From: Pseudotabrizicola sp051200875
GTDB lineage: Bacteria > Pseudomonadota > Alphaproteobacteria > Rhodobacterales > Rhodobacteraceae
Assembly: GCF_051200875.1 (NCBI RefSeq)
Contig: NZ_CP195191.1
Span: 3,100,001 to 3,164,000, forward strand
DNA length: 64,000 nt
Reading direction: 5' to 3'
The notes beneath the pieces are model-generated. The model had not been told where the DNA came from. It made no database searches and saw only the letters and a program-made list of their open reading frames with translations. Positions 1-8,532 of the stretch are shown here, piece after piece. Each line of letters starts with the position of its first letter. Within the stretch, counting starts at the first letter, position 1. The position numbers and the translations under genes were made by a program.

Positions 1-512
1 GTTGCGGCACCCATAAAGCGCATGGCTTGAATGGTATTTCCTGCGCGTTCCGCTTCGGCTGCGGCCGTCAGGTGGTCTTGCGCAGTAAAACCGTTTGAGG
101 TGTGGGTCCGGCCAAGTTTTTGCGCCATATCGCGGGCGTCATCTATTTCGTAGTTCGAAATGAATTTCAGATCTGAACGGCCCGCTTTGGCCAAAGCTTC
201 TGCTCCTGGCGCAGCAGCAATCACATAGGCAGAGACGGCATTCGGGTAAGGGCTGGACTCACCGGGGTCTTGCTTTGGAAAACAGCTATTATTCCGTGTG
301 TTGAAGGTAAACGCCGTGCAGCGACTATTGGTCAGACATGCCTTTTCACAGGCGTCTAGCGTCGTATCAAAGAGCTGCGCCACATCCCCGCCTGGCAGAT
401 CTACACCCGGGACAACGTTTATGCGCTTTGGAGGAATGATCGGCGCGTCCTGGGCCACAGCGGTGCCGGTGAGAAAAATGCCAATCAAACTGGCTTGCAG
501 AAAACGGCGCAT
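1..512 (-). CDS. Alpha-2-macroglobulin family protein, N-terminal part (PAN domain)
   Basis: The frame is open from an ATG at 512 to the window edge, so only about 170 N-terminal residues are present. A signal peptide ends at TAVAQD. A cysteine-rich PAN/Apple-like segment follows, with the motif DACEKACLTNSRCTAFTFN and a further Cys in SCFPK. From memory of the family, large periplasmic alpha-2-macroglobulins of Rhodobacteraceae begin this way; they trap proteases and are usually well over 1,500 residues long. The start is supported by GGAGG about 7 bases upstream. It is divergent from the hybrid kinase at 672, sharing a 160-base intergenic region. The PAN call is firm; the alpha-2-macroglobulin assignment is inference because the core lies outside the window. 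Confidence 0.7.
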   Translation of the reverse strand, partial: MRRFLQASLIGIFLTGTAVAQDAPIIPPKRINVVPGVDLPGGDVAQLFDTTLDACEKACLTNSRCTAFTFNTRNNSCFPKQDPGESSPYPNAVSAYVIAAAPGAEALAKAGRSDLKFISNYEIDDARDMAQKLGRTHTSNGFTAQDHLTAAAEAERAGNTIQAMRFMGAA

Positions 513-680
513 CCCAAATCCTCCGGTCGTGAATGGCTTATGGTGGCACGGCCTTTGAGAGTCGCGCAAGCATTCCCAAGGTCAGGAATTCCTTTGTCAT
601 GTTAAGGTTGGATTCATTTTGTTTCTCATATGTTCCCATTTGAGCGCCACTCAGACGACCGTGCGTAGGGAATGCGGAAC

Positions 681-3212
681 ATGGAGTTGACCGAAAGACT
701 GGCGAGAGAAAGGCGCGCTCGTTTGGCGGCAGAAAGGCTGCTTGAACATAAGCAACGTGAGCTTTTCGCGGCGAATGAAAAACTGGCCCTCCATGCCCGG
801 GGGCTATCCGTTCAGGTCGTTGAGCAGCGGAGTGCTGCCCGAACCGCGCGGAACGAAGCAGATGAATTGAAAGGCCAGAACGCCCGTTTCGTTGGTGAGT
901 TGGAGCGCGCCCACACCGCCGCAGTCATGGCAGAGCGGCGCCTATGGGATTCGATTGACACCATTCGTGATGGCTTTGCGGTGTTCGACTCTCGGCAGAA
1001 TCTGGCTGCAGCCAACCGCGCCTACCTTCGCGTCTTTGACGGGATGAATGTTGGAATTGGGATACCCTATGTCGAAATCCTCAAGCTCTGCGCGTCCTCC
1101 GGTTTGGTTCGCCTTGGAGCCGAGGAGCCTGACCACTGGGTCGAGCGAATGCTGCGACGCTGGGACAATGATCCGATACCGGCTGAGGTTATTCAGTTCA
1201 GCAACGGCAATTATACGCGTCTCGTCGATCGCAGGGCGCGCGACGGCGACATGGTCACTCTCGCTTTGAATATTACCGAGCAAATGCGCATCTGGGCCGC
1301 ACTAGAGGCAATCCCGGATGGGTTTGTGCTTTTCGACAGGGAGGATAAGCTTTTGATCTGCAACCAACGTTACCGTGACATTCATCCTGAAAGTTCGGAC
1401 ATCCTTCAGCCCGGGGTGACCTTTGAAGAAATCCTTCGCCATGGACTGATCCGCGGAAAATACGCGGATGCAGTCGGTCGCGAAGATGAATGGCTTGAAG
1501 AACGGATGGCAGCGCATCGCGCTCCGTCGTCTATCAGCGAACAAAGAATGGGGGATGGTCGGTGGCTTCGGGTTCTTGAACAGCCGACGCCGGATGGTGG
1601 TCGGGTGGGACTGCGTGTTGATATTTCAGGCTTAAAACAGCAGCAGGCAGAACTGGAGGCCGCCCGGCTTCAGGCGGAAGCGGCAAACCGCGCGAAATCC
1701 GCCTTTCTTGCGAACATGTCTCACGAAATTCGAACCCCAATGAATGGGGTTGTCGGTATGGCCGAATTGCTTTGCGATACGGCTTTGACCGAAGAACAGC
1801 GTCTCTTTGCTGAGACGATCAAGTCGTCGGGTGAGGCGTTGTTGGTCATCATCAACGACATTCTCGACTATTCGAAGATCGAGGCGGAGCGGCTGACGCT
1901 GCATCCAGAGCCATTCGATCTTGAGCGCATGATCCATGAAGTGACCATGCTTTTGCAGCCAAGGGCCCGGGCCAAGGGCATAGATCTTTTGATCGACTAT
2001 GACATGTTCTTGCCGACCCGCTTTGTCGGGGACCCGGGTCGGGTCAGGCAGGTCCTAACGAATCTGTTGGGCAACGCCGTGAAATTTACCGAGGTCGGCC
2101 ATGTTCTGGTTCGCGTGATCGGTCTTGATGAGGAAGACGGGAAGCAGGCCTTGCATGTGACGGTCGAAGATACCGGAATAGGTATTCCCCCCGATCACCT
2201 GGATCACATTTTCGGTGAGTTCAACCAAGTTGAAAGCCAGCAAAACCGCAAGTTTGAAGGGACGGGTCTTGGCCTCGCTATTACCCGGCGACTGATTGAG
2301 CGGATGGGTGGGTCCATTTGGGTCGACAGCGAACTGTCCAAAGGTTCCTGTTTCGGCTTCCGCGTGGCGCTTCCGGTATCGGAAAATACTGATCCGACCC
2401 GCGCACCGATTTCGGTTCGCAAAGCTCTTGTCGTCGATGATCAGTTTATCAATCGCACCATTCTGGAGCGCCAACTGACGCCACATGAAATTCAGGTAAC
2501 TCTGTGCAGATCGGGTGCCGAGGCTTTGGAAATCTTAAGGAAAGACCCAGATTTTGACGTCATTCTTACAGATCACGAGATGCCAGAAATGGATGGGTTG
2601 GCCTTTGCACGCCTCGTGCGTGCCCAAGGGGTCGGCACGCCCATCGTCATGCTGTCGTCAAACCCGGTCGGTGCGCGAGAGCAGGGTGGCGATTGCGGCT
2701 TGTCTGGCATTCTGCAGAAGCCTGTGCTGCGGGCCGATCTCTATCGGCACTTGCAGGCACTTTCCGTGCCTGAAATTGAGAGATCTCCCGAGCAGCCCAC
2801 ACCTTCTCCAGGATTGCGGCGTATGCGTATTCTAGCGGCTGAAGATAACCGAACCAATCAGTTGGTTTTTGGCAAGATGGTTCGATCGCTGAATATCGAC
2901 CTGACCTTTGCTGACAACGGGCGGGAGGCGGTTGAGAAGTATCAACAGATCAAACCAGATCTCATCTTCATGGATGTCTCCATGCCAGAAATGGATGGGC
3001 GAGAAGCGACGCAGGCAATTCGAAAAATGGAGGCCGGACACACTCGTGTTCCCATCGTTGCCTTGACAGCTCATGCGATGGACGGAGACGAGGCTGGCGT
3101 CCTCGCGTCTGGCATGGACCGCTATCTGACGAAACCCCTAAAGAAATCGGCGATTATCGCTGCGATGACAGAATTCTGCCCAGAAACTGCGAGCCCCATT
3201 GAAGATACTTGA
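681..3212 (+). CDS. Hybrid sensor histidine kinase with two PAS-like domains and two receiver domains
   Basis: A cytoplasmic multidomain kinase with no visible membrane segment. Order: an N-terminal charged coiled coil (about 1-90), two PAS-like domains (about 90-205 and 207-325), a HisKA helix with phospho-acceptor His in SHEIRTPMNG near residue 347, an HATPase domain with the G1 box DTGIGIP and G2 box GTGLGLA, and two receivers. The receiver aspartates lie in ILTDHEMPEMDG and IFMDVSMPEMDG. The architecture implies a phosphorelay without an Hpt domain. An in-frame ATG at 672 is also possible, but AGGGA at 667-671 sits at ideal distance from 681 and touches the 672 start. It ends 4 bases from the convergent yaaA. 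No dedicated response regulator is adjacent, so the output partner is unknown. Confidence 0.9.
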   Translation: MELTERLARERRARLAAERLLEHKQRELFAANEKLALHARGLSVQVVEQRSAARTARNEADELKGQNARFVGELERAHTAAVMAERRLWDSIDTIRDGFAVFDSRQNLAAANRAYLRVFDGMNVGIGIPYVEILKLCASSGLVRLGAEEPDHWVERMLRRWDNDPIPAEVIQFSNGNYTRLVDRRARDGDMVTLALNITEQMRIWAALEAIPDGFVLFDREDKLLICNQRYRDIHPESSDILQPGVTFEEILRHGLIRGKYADAVGREDEWLEERMAAHRAPSSISEQRMGDGRWLRVLEQPTPDGGRVGLRVDISGLKQQQAELEAARLQAEAANRAKSAFLANMSHEIRTPMNGVVGMAELLCDTALTEEQRLFAETIKSSGEALLVIINDILDYSKIEAERLTLHPEPFDLERMIHEVTMLLQPRARAKGIDLLIDYDMFLPTRFVGDPGRVRQVLTNLLGNAVKFTEVGHVLVRVIGLDEEDGKQALHVTVEDTGIGIPPDHLDHIFGEFNQVESQQNRKFEGTGLGLAITRRLIERMGGSIWVDSELSKGSCFGFRVALPVSENTDPTRAPISVRKALVVDDQFINRTILERQLTPHEIQVTLCRSGAEALEILRKDPDFDVILTDHEMPEMDGLAFARLVRAQGVGTPIVMLSSNPVGAREQGGDCGLSGILQKPVLRADLYRHLQALSVPEIERSPEQPTPSPGLRRMRILAAEDNRTNQLVFGKMVRSLNIDLTFADNGREAVEKYQQIKPDLIFMDVSMPEMDGREATQAIRKMEAGHTRVPIVALTAHAMDGDEAGVLASGMDRYLTKPLKKSAIIAAMTEFCPETASPIEDT

Positions 3213-3216
3213 CCTT

Positions 3217-4011
3217 TCAGGCGGCGGCCTCGGCGGTCACAGGCCTTGAAAATACCAGTTTGTCTTCGCCCGATAGTTCAGAACGAAACCGATAACCCAG
3301 TTGTGAGAATGTCTGAAGGTCGGCGGGATTTGACAGTTCGTTGTCACAAATAAAGCGGGTCATCGAACCCCGTGCGCGTTTTGCCCAGAAGCTGACTGTC
3401 TTCAGGCCGCTTTCAGTTTCTTCCATAAACAAGGGCGTTACGACCCGCGGCTTCAGACATTTCCGATTTACGGCGGCGAAATATTCGACACTGGCGCAGT
3501 TCACGATCACTGTTGCCGACTTTTCCTGAGCCAATTGGTTGATCGACTTGGCAAGGCGGTCGCCCCAATAGGCGTATAAATCTGGCCCTTTTGGGTTTGC
3601 CAGACGGCTGCCCATTTCAAGACGGTAGGCTTGGATGGCATCCAACGGACGCAACAGCCCGTAAAGGCCTGACAAGATGCGCAAACGAGAAGTAGCCCAA
3701 TGCAATGTTCTTGAAGACATCGTCCGCGCCTGAAGCCCGACATATGTATCGCCCGCAAAACAGTGAACTGCAGGGAATACAGTGCCCGCATTTGGAGTCG
3801 CTGAAAAAGCAGCAAAGCGGCCTTTGTTCAGGCGCGCCAAATTTTCGGAAATACCGCTTAGTCTTCGAAGTTCATCGACGGTTAACTTCCGCGCAATGCG
3901 AGCAAGCTTCAGCGCATCCTTGGCAAATTCGGGGTCGGTCAGAGTGAGGCCATCCGGCAAGGCGTAGGGGGTTTCATCCAGCTTTTTGGCAGGTGAAATC
4001 ACAGTCAGCAT
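3217..4011 (-). CDS. yaaA: Peroxide stress protein YaaA
   Basis: 264 residues, a full-length member of the YaaA/DUF328 family, recognised by the N-terminal MLTVISPAKKLD and the central GLYGLLRPLDAIQAYRLEMG. In E. coli YaaA lowers intracellular free iron and limits hydroxyl-radical damage during H2O2 stress; it is cytoplasmic and binds DNA. It lies 49 bases downstream of recQ on the same strand, so a shared yggT-recQ-yaaA transcript is plausible and would pair DNA repair with oxidative-stress protection. It is convergent with the hybrid kinase, with 4 bases between stop codons. No unusual residues were noticed. Confidence 0.93.
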   Translation of the reverse strand: MLTVISPAKKLDETPYALPDGLTLTDPEFAKDALKLARIARKLTVDELRRLSGISENLARLNKGRFAAFSATPNAGTVFPAVHCFAGDTYVGLQARTMSSRTLHWATSRLRILSGLYGLLRPLDAIQAYRLEMGSRLANPKGPDLYAYWGDRLAKSINQLAQEKSATVIVNCASVEYFAAVNRKCLKPRVVTPLFMEETESGLKTVSFWAKRARGSMTRFICDNELSNPADLQTFSQLGYRFRSELSGEDKLVFSRPVTAEAAA

Positions 4012-4060
4012 CAGTTCTTCCTTCGTAGGCGGGCACGGACGGCAAGGGAAATGGTTTGGC

Positions 4061-6103
4061 TTAGCCAGAGGTCAAGACGTTCAAGAAGGCTGTTCCGAAC
4101 CGTTCGATCTTGGCGGGCCCAAGATTGGCGACCCTGTCGAGGTCTGACAGCGTCGTGGGCCGACGTTCAGCTATACGTTTCAGGACGGTTGGAGAGAGAG
4201 ACATTGGTTTTCCGGTTCCATCATCGCCTCGGTAAAGGCTTTGGGTGACTTCAGCCAACCGATCAAAAACATCGCCAGCTTGCTGACCGGCCAACTTCAT
4301 GCGGACAGGATGCATCGGGTCAGCAACGCCGTTAATGACCGACAGGAACTCTAGCCCATAGATTTCCAGCTTCTTTGCGCCAACACCAGTTATTTGTGCC
4401 ATGTCGTCCAAAGTTGACGGCTTGAGTTCCGCCATCTCGATAAGCGTGCGATCAGCAAAAACAACGTAGGCTGGCACAGTCGCCGCTTCGGCCAAGGCCC
4501 GTCTTTTGGCCTTCAACGCAGAGAGAAGTGGGGCGTCATCTTCTGAAACCAAGGTCTTGATCGCGACGGAGGAGGACGCGGCAGAAATTGTATCACGTCT
4601 GAGGGTGATTTCTTTCTCACCGCGCAAGATCGGGCGCGCAGCATCGGTCATGACAAGCGCTCCGAACTTCTCGGGGTCCGGACGCACCAGATCATGTCCC
4701 ATCATCTGGCGAAAAACTGCCCCCCATGCAGCGACCGAAAGCTCTCTCCCGACACCGAAGGTGGGTAGATAATCGTGGCCGCGGTCTCTAATTTTTTGTG
4801 TGGGTCTTCCCACCAGAATGTCGATGAGATGTCCGGCGCCGTAGGACTCGCCTGTACGCAAAATGGCAGAAAGGGCCTTTCGCACGGCTTCTGTCGCGTT
4901 GAACAGAGTGGGTGGTGCATCGCACAGATCACAATTGCCGCACGCTTCGGATGTTTCGCCAAAGTAGCGAAGCAGGGTTTGGCGGCGGCATTTCGTTGCC
5001 TCGGCCAACCCGAGCAACCCGTTCAAACGTGAATGATCTGCGAATTTCCGGTCTGCAGGGGCCAGCCCTTCGTCAATCTGCATCCGGCGAAACCGGATGT
5101 CTTCCGGGCCATAAAGTGTCAGTGTTTCTGCAGGAGCACCGTCACGTCCTGATCGGCCAATCTCTTGGTAGTAGGCCTCTATGGATTTCGGCAGGTCAGA
5201 ATGTGCGACCCAGCGGATGTCGGGCTTGTCGATCCCCATGCCGAAAGCAACTGTCGCAACAACGATCAGGCCGTCCTCGCGTTGAAATCGGGATTCAACT
5301 TCCCGACGATCATCGGCCTCCATTCCGCCATGATAATGGCAGGCTGGGTGTCCCGCCGCGCGCAGGGCTTGCGCGAGAACTTCGGTCCGCGCGCGGGCTG
5401 CGCAGTAAACAATTCCGGACTGGCCTTTGCGGGCCGCTGCAAAACGCAGGATTTGTTCCCGTGGCTTGTTCTTGACTTCGAACGCCAAGTGAATGTTTGG
5501 CCGATCAAAGCCACGCAAAAAGGTTTCAGGCGCCGTGCCATCGAAGAGGCGTGTTACGATTTCGGCGCGTGTCTCTTCATCAGCCGTAGCGGTAAAGGCC
5601 GCCAATGGCACTTGCAACTGCCGCCGCAACTCGCCAATCCGCAGATAGTCTGGCCTAAAGTCGTGCCCCCATTGGCTGACACAATGTGCTTCGTCTACCG
5701 CAATCAAATTGCATTTCGCGCGGCGTAAAAGTTGTGACGTGGCGCTGGAGGCCAACCGTTCGGGGGCCATGTAGAGGAGTTTCAATCGGCCGTCGTCGAT
5801 TGCTTGAAATACCTCTTCCGTCTCGGCTTCGGTATTGCCAGAGGTCAGAGCGCCTGCCTCTACGCCAGCAGCCCGCAATGCGCGGACTTGGTCGCGCATC
5901 AGGGCGATCAATGGGGAAATGACCACAGTAACACCATCGCGACAGAGAGCCGGTAGTTGGAAGCAAAGCGATTTGCCGCCACCCGTAGGCATGATTGCAA
6001 GTGTGTTGCGTCCATCAAGAACCGATCTGACAATTTCTTCCTGACCGGGACGAAAGCCAGGGAAACCGAACACGCGGTGCAAAAGCTCAATCGGGTCAGT
6101 CAT
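4061..6103 (-). CDS. recQ: ATP-dependent DNA helicase RecQ with two HRDC domains
   Basis: 680-residue 3'-5' SF2 helicase of recombination and fork repair. Walker A is MPTGGGKS (Lys44) and the DEAH box is at 137-140. Motif VI is in QEIGRSGRDG. A zinc-binding RQC module follows, with CRRQTLLRYFGE and CGNCDLC. An HRDC domain near residues 525-590 ends with ITGVGAKKLEIYG. A second HRDC-like repeat at the C-terminus ends with VANLGPAKIERFG. E. coli RecQ is 609 residues with a single HRDC, so the extra length here is the second HRDC. It starts 17 bases downstream of yggT. Confidence 0.96.
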   Translation of the reverse strand: MTDPIELLHRVFGFPGFRPGQEEIVRSVLDGRNTLAIMPTGGGKSLCFQLPALCRDGVTVVISPLIALMRDQVRALRAAGVEAGALTSGNTEAETEEVFQAIDDGRLKLLYMAPERLASSATSQLLRRAKCNLIAVDEAHCVSQWGHDFRPDYLRIGELRRQLQVPLAAFTATADEETRAEIVTRLFDGTAPETFLRGFDRPNIHLAFEVKNKPREQILRFAAARKGQSGIVYCAARARTEVLAQALRAAGHPACHYHGGMEADDRREVESRFQREDGLIVVATVAFGMGIDKPDIRWVAHSDLPKSIEAYYQEIGRSGRDGAPAETLTLYGPEDIRFRRMQIDEGLAPADRKFADHSRLNGLLGLAEATKCRRQTLLRYFGETSEACGNCDLCDAPPTLFNATEAVRKALSAILRTGESYGAGHLIDILVGRPTQKIRDRGHDYLPTFGVGRELSVAAWGAVFRQMMGHDLVRPDPEKFGALVMTDAARPILRGEKEITLRRDTISAASSSVAIKTLVSEDDAPLLSALKAKRRALAEAATVPAYVVFADRTLIEMAELKPSTLDDMAQITGVGAKKLEIYGLEFLSVINGVADPMHPVRMKLAGQQAGDVFDRLAEVTQSLYRGDDGTGKPMSLSPTVLKRIAERRPTTLSDLDRVANLGPAKIERFGTAFLNVLTSG

Positions 6104-6120
6104 CAGTCTTCTGGCGTGAC

Positions 6121-6399
6121 TTACATGCCGCCAGTCAGGATCAGCCGCTGGAGGAAGAAAATCGCGATAAGCACGATCAGAGGCGCAAGATCTATACCCC
6201 CGAGATTGGGGAGGAGCGACCGAATGCGGGAATAGAGAGGTTCGAGTAATCTGTTAATCCCGTACCAGATCTGAGCAACAAGCGGCTGTCGCAGGTTCAG
6301 GACCTGAAAGTTGATCAGCCAAGACATGATGATGTGAATCAGGATGATCCATTGGGCGATACGCAGAATCAAAAGCAGGGTATCAAGCAACGCGGTCAT
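6121..6399 (-). CDS. yggT: YggT family membrane protein
   Basis: 92 residues with two long hydrophobic helices: LLDTLLLILRIAQWIILIHI near the N-terminus and LAPLIVLIAIFFLQRLIL at the C-terminus. A conserved amphipathic segment with NRLLEPLYSRIRSLLP lies between. YggT proteins are inner-membrane proteins of unclear biochemical role, linked to osmotic tolerance and, in plastid relatives, to thylakoid or nucleoid organisation. The frame stays open far upstream, but the ATG at 6399 gives the normal family length and has a purine-rich AGAGAGA upstream. First gene of a leftward set with recQ and yaaA. Confidence 0.9.
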   Translation of the reverse strand: MTALLDTLLLILRIAQWIILIHIIMSWLINFQVLNLRQPLVAQIWYGINRLLEPLYSRIRSLLPNLGGIDLAPLIVLIAIFFLQRLILTGGM

Positions 6400-6526
6400 C
6401 GTGTTGTCTCTCTGACAATAGCTAGGGGTAGTGGTAGTGGTATCGTGACCCCCCAATAAGAGCAATGGTCTTCGTTTGGCTTTGTCCTGAAACCCAACAA
6501 AATCGAAAGTTTCCGTCGCGTTCACC

Positions 6527-6542
6527 TTGACCTTCACGTCAA
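6527..6542. promoter_or_regulatory. TTGAC-N6-GTCAA inverted repeat, possible MerR-type operator
   Basis: A perfect 5-6-5 inverted repeat (TTGAC CTTCAC GTCAA) sits 35 bases before the thioesterase start. MerR-family activators commonly bind dyads lying in a promoter spacer, and TTGACC could serve as a -35 element. This is seen directly as a dyad; the link to a MerR/LiuR-like regulator of acyl-CoA genes is inference, and no such regulator lies in the window. Confidence 0.35.
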
Positions 6543-6576
6543 TCCGTTTCACGCCACCGTCGAACGGAGACATACT

Positions 6577-7119
6577 ATGTACCCATATTTCCGCATGATG
6601 AAGGAATTGATCAAGTTTCGGAACGCACCGAAGCTTGGGTTCTTTGACACCCACATCAGTACGCATCGCATCTGGCCATGGGACTTGGACCCATGGATGG
6701 AGTTGAACAACGGTCGCACGTTGACACTCTACGACCTCGGCCGAATTCCGCTGGCCAGCCGCATGGGGTTTCGGAAGGTCATGTCCGAAAATCGTTGGGG
6801 AATGACGGTCGCCGGTAACACTTTGCGATATCGCCGCCGGGTCAAGGTCTTTGAAAAGGTCACGATGAAAACCCGGCTTATTGGGTGGGATCAGCGTTTT
6901 CTTTACATGGAACAGTCCATGTGGAGAGATGGAGACTGCACTTCGCACATGCTGATCCGTTCGGCATTGGTGCAGGCGTCACAGGGGCGTGCGGGCATTG
7001 TGCCTCCTGCAGAGTTGGCAAAGGCGTTTGGTCAGTCGGATGTTAGCCCTGCCTTGCCCGAATGGGTGCTCGCCTGGTCGGGCGCAGACGCGCAGCGTCC
7101 GTGGCCACCTCTGATGTAA
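6577..7119 (+). CDS. Acyl-CoA thioesterase-like hotdog protein (THEM6-like)
   Basis: 180 residues of the 4-hydroxybenzoyl-CoA thioesterase-like hotdog superfamily. Recognisable parts are DPWMELNNGRTLTLYDLGR (the helix with the Asn-Asn-Gly turn) and the strand WGMTVAGNTLRYRRRVKVFE. Members hydrolyse acyl-CoA thioesters or act as uncharacterised acyl-binding proteins in the cytoplasm; the exact substrate is not predictable. The start is supported by CGGAG about 8 bases upstream. Divergent from yggT across 177 bases that carry the dyad at 6527. The next gene is 78 bases away, so it may be monocistronic. Confidence 0.8.
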   Translation: MYPYFRMMKELIKFRNAPKLGFFDTHISTHRIWPWDLDPWMELNNGRTLTLYDLGRIPLASRMGFRKVMSENRWGMTVAGNTLRYRRRVKVFEKVTMKTRLIGWDQRFLYMEQSMWRDGDCTSHMLIRSALVQASQGRAGIVPPAELAKAFGQSDVSPALPEWVLAWSGADAQRPWPPLM

Positions 7120-7197
7120 ATCTCGTCGCTTGCGCTGATTTTACTTTTCGGGCTTGATCGCGGCAAAGGTCGAAACCGGCCGCGATGGGGGGCGAAA

Positions 7198-8532
7198 ATG
7201 GACAGCGCAAAGAAACGTATTTGGGGCTGGTATTTTTTTGACTGGGCCAGTCAGCCTTACAACACGCTTCTTTTGACCTTTATCTTCGGGCCATATGTCG
7301 TCTCTGTGGTTGGGGACGGGTCTGCAGCGCAATCCATCTGGGGCTATGGCATTGGTGCTGCTGGCATTCTGATTGCCATCTTGTCACCGTTATTGGGTGC
7401 TGTCGCTGACAAGGCTGGCGGGCGGATGGGTTTTATTTGGCTCTTTTCGATCATGTATGTGCTTGGGGCATGGATGCTTTGGTATTCGGCGCCGGCAAAC
7501 TTCAACGTTTGGTCGGTGATGATCTGGTTCTGCATCGGCTTGATCGGCATGGAGTTCGCGACGACATTTACCAACGCCATCCTGCCGGATCTCGCCCCCA
7601 AGGAAGATCTGGGTCGAATCTCAGGTTCGGGTTGGGCCTTTGGCTATCTAGGGGGGATTGTTGCCCTTGTGATCATGCTTTTGCTGCTTGCCGAGGGCCA
7701 GAACGGCAAGACCTTGATTGGAATATCGCCCATCTTTGGGCTTGACCCGGAAACCCGCGAAGGCACGCGCGCCGTAGGGCCGCTGACGGCAATCTGGTAT
7801 GCGGTTTTCATGATCCCTTATTTTCTTTGGGTACGGGAGCCGAAGAAAGCAGATGCGGTCAGTATCCAAGAAGCCATTCGCAGTGCTTGGCCCGAGCTAA
7901 AGTCGAGCTTGCGGCAGCTGCCGTCCCAGAAAAGCTTGTTCAACTATCTATTGTCTTCAATGTTCTACCGGGACGCATTGAACGGAATGTACACCTTCGG
8001 GGGTATTTATGCGGCTGGGGTCCTTGGTTGGCAAACCACGCAGGTGGGGATTTTCGGAATTCTCGCGGCTTTGACGGGCGCTATTTTTGCTTGGCTTGGT
8101 GGAAAGGCGGACAGTCGATTTGGCCCTAAGCCGGTGATCATTCTGAACGTGCTGGTGCTTACCGCTGTCGCAGTTGCCGTTGTCTTTGTCAGTCGTGACA
8201 GTGTCTTTGGCGTTTCCGTTGGCCCCGAGAGCAAACTGCCAGATATCGCGTTCTATGTTTTGGGTGCCCTGATCGGAGCGGGTGGCGGATCGCTTCAATC
8301 TTCCAGCCGGACGATGATGGTGCGTCAGGCAGAACCGGAAAAGATGACGGAAGCGTTTGGGCTTTATGCCCTGTCCGGCAAGGCAACCTCTTTCATCGCG
8401 CCATTGGCCATTGCGGTCGCCACAGATATAACGGGCAGTCAACAACTTGGCGTGACACCCCTTATTGGGCTCTTCCTGATTGGGTTGGTTTTGCTACTGT
8501 GGGTCAAACCTGATGGTGAACGGATTTCCTGA
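7198..8532 (+). CDS. MFS transporter, UMF1/Atg22-like family
   Basis: 444-residue multi-pass inner-membrane protein with about 12 helices, starting with the family signature WGWYFFDWASQPYNTL. Homology is to the UMF1 family, related to the yeast vacuolar amino-acid effluxer Atg22. Bacterial members are uncharacterised exporters; the substrate cannot be assigned. A G-rich SD precedes the ATG. The stop overlaps the start of mepA in TGATG, implying translational coupling with a peptidoglycan hydrolase, which hints at turnover-product transport, but that is only inference. Confidence 0.88.
   Translation: MDSAKKRIWGWYFFDWASQPYNTLLLTFIFGPYVVSVVGDGSAAQSIWGYGIGAAGILIAILSPLLGAVADKAGGRMGFIWLFSIMYVLGAWMLWYSAPANFNVWSVMIWFCIGLIGMEFATTFTNAILPDLAPKEDLGRISGSGWAFGYLGGIVALVIMLLLLAEGQNGKTLIGISPIFGLDPETREGTRAVGPLTAIWYAVFMIPYFLWVREPKKADAVSIQEAIRSAWPELKSSLRQLPSQKSLFNYLLSSMFYRDALNGMYTFGGIYAAGVLGWQTTQVGIFGILAALTGAIFAWLGGKADSRFGPKPVIILNVLVLTAVAVAVVFVSRDSVFGVSVGPESKLPDIAFYVLGALIGAGGGSLQSSSRTMMVRQAEPEKMTEAFGLYALSGKATSFIAPLAIAVATDITGSQQLGVTPLIGLFLIGLVLLLWVKPDGERIS

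Noticed and set aside
298..558. An 86-codon plus-strand frame at the left edge
   Set aside because: Antisense to the PAN/macroglobulin gene, which has a signal peptide, SD and Cys pattern.
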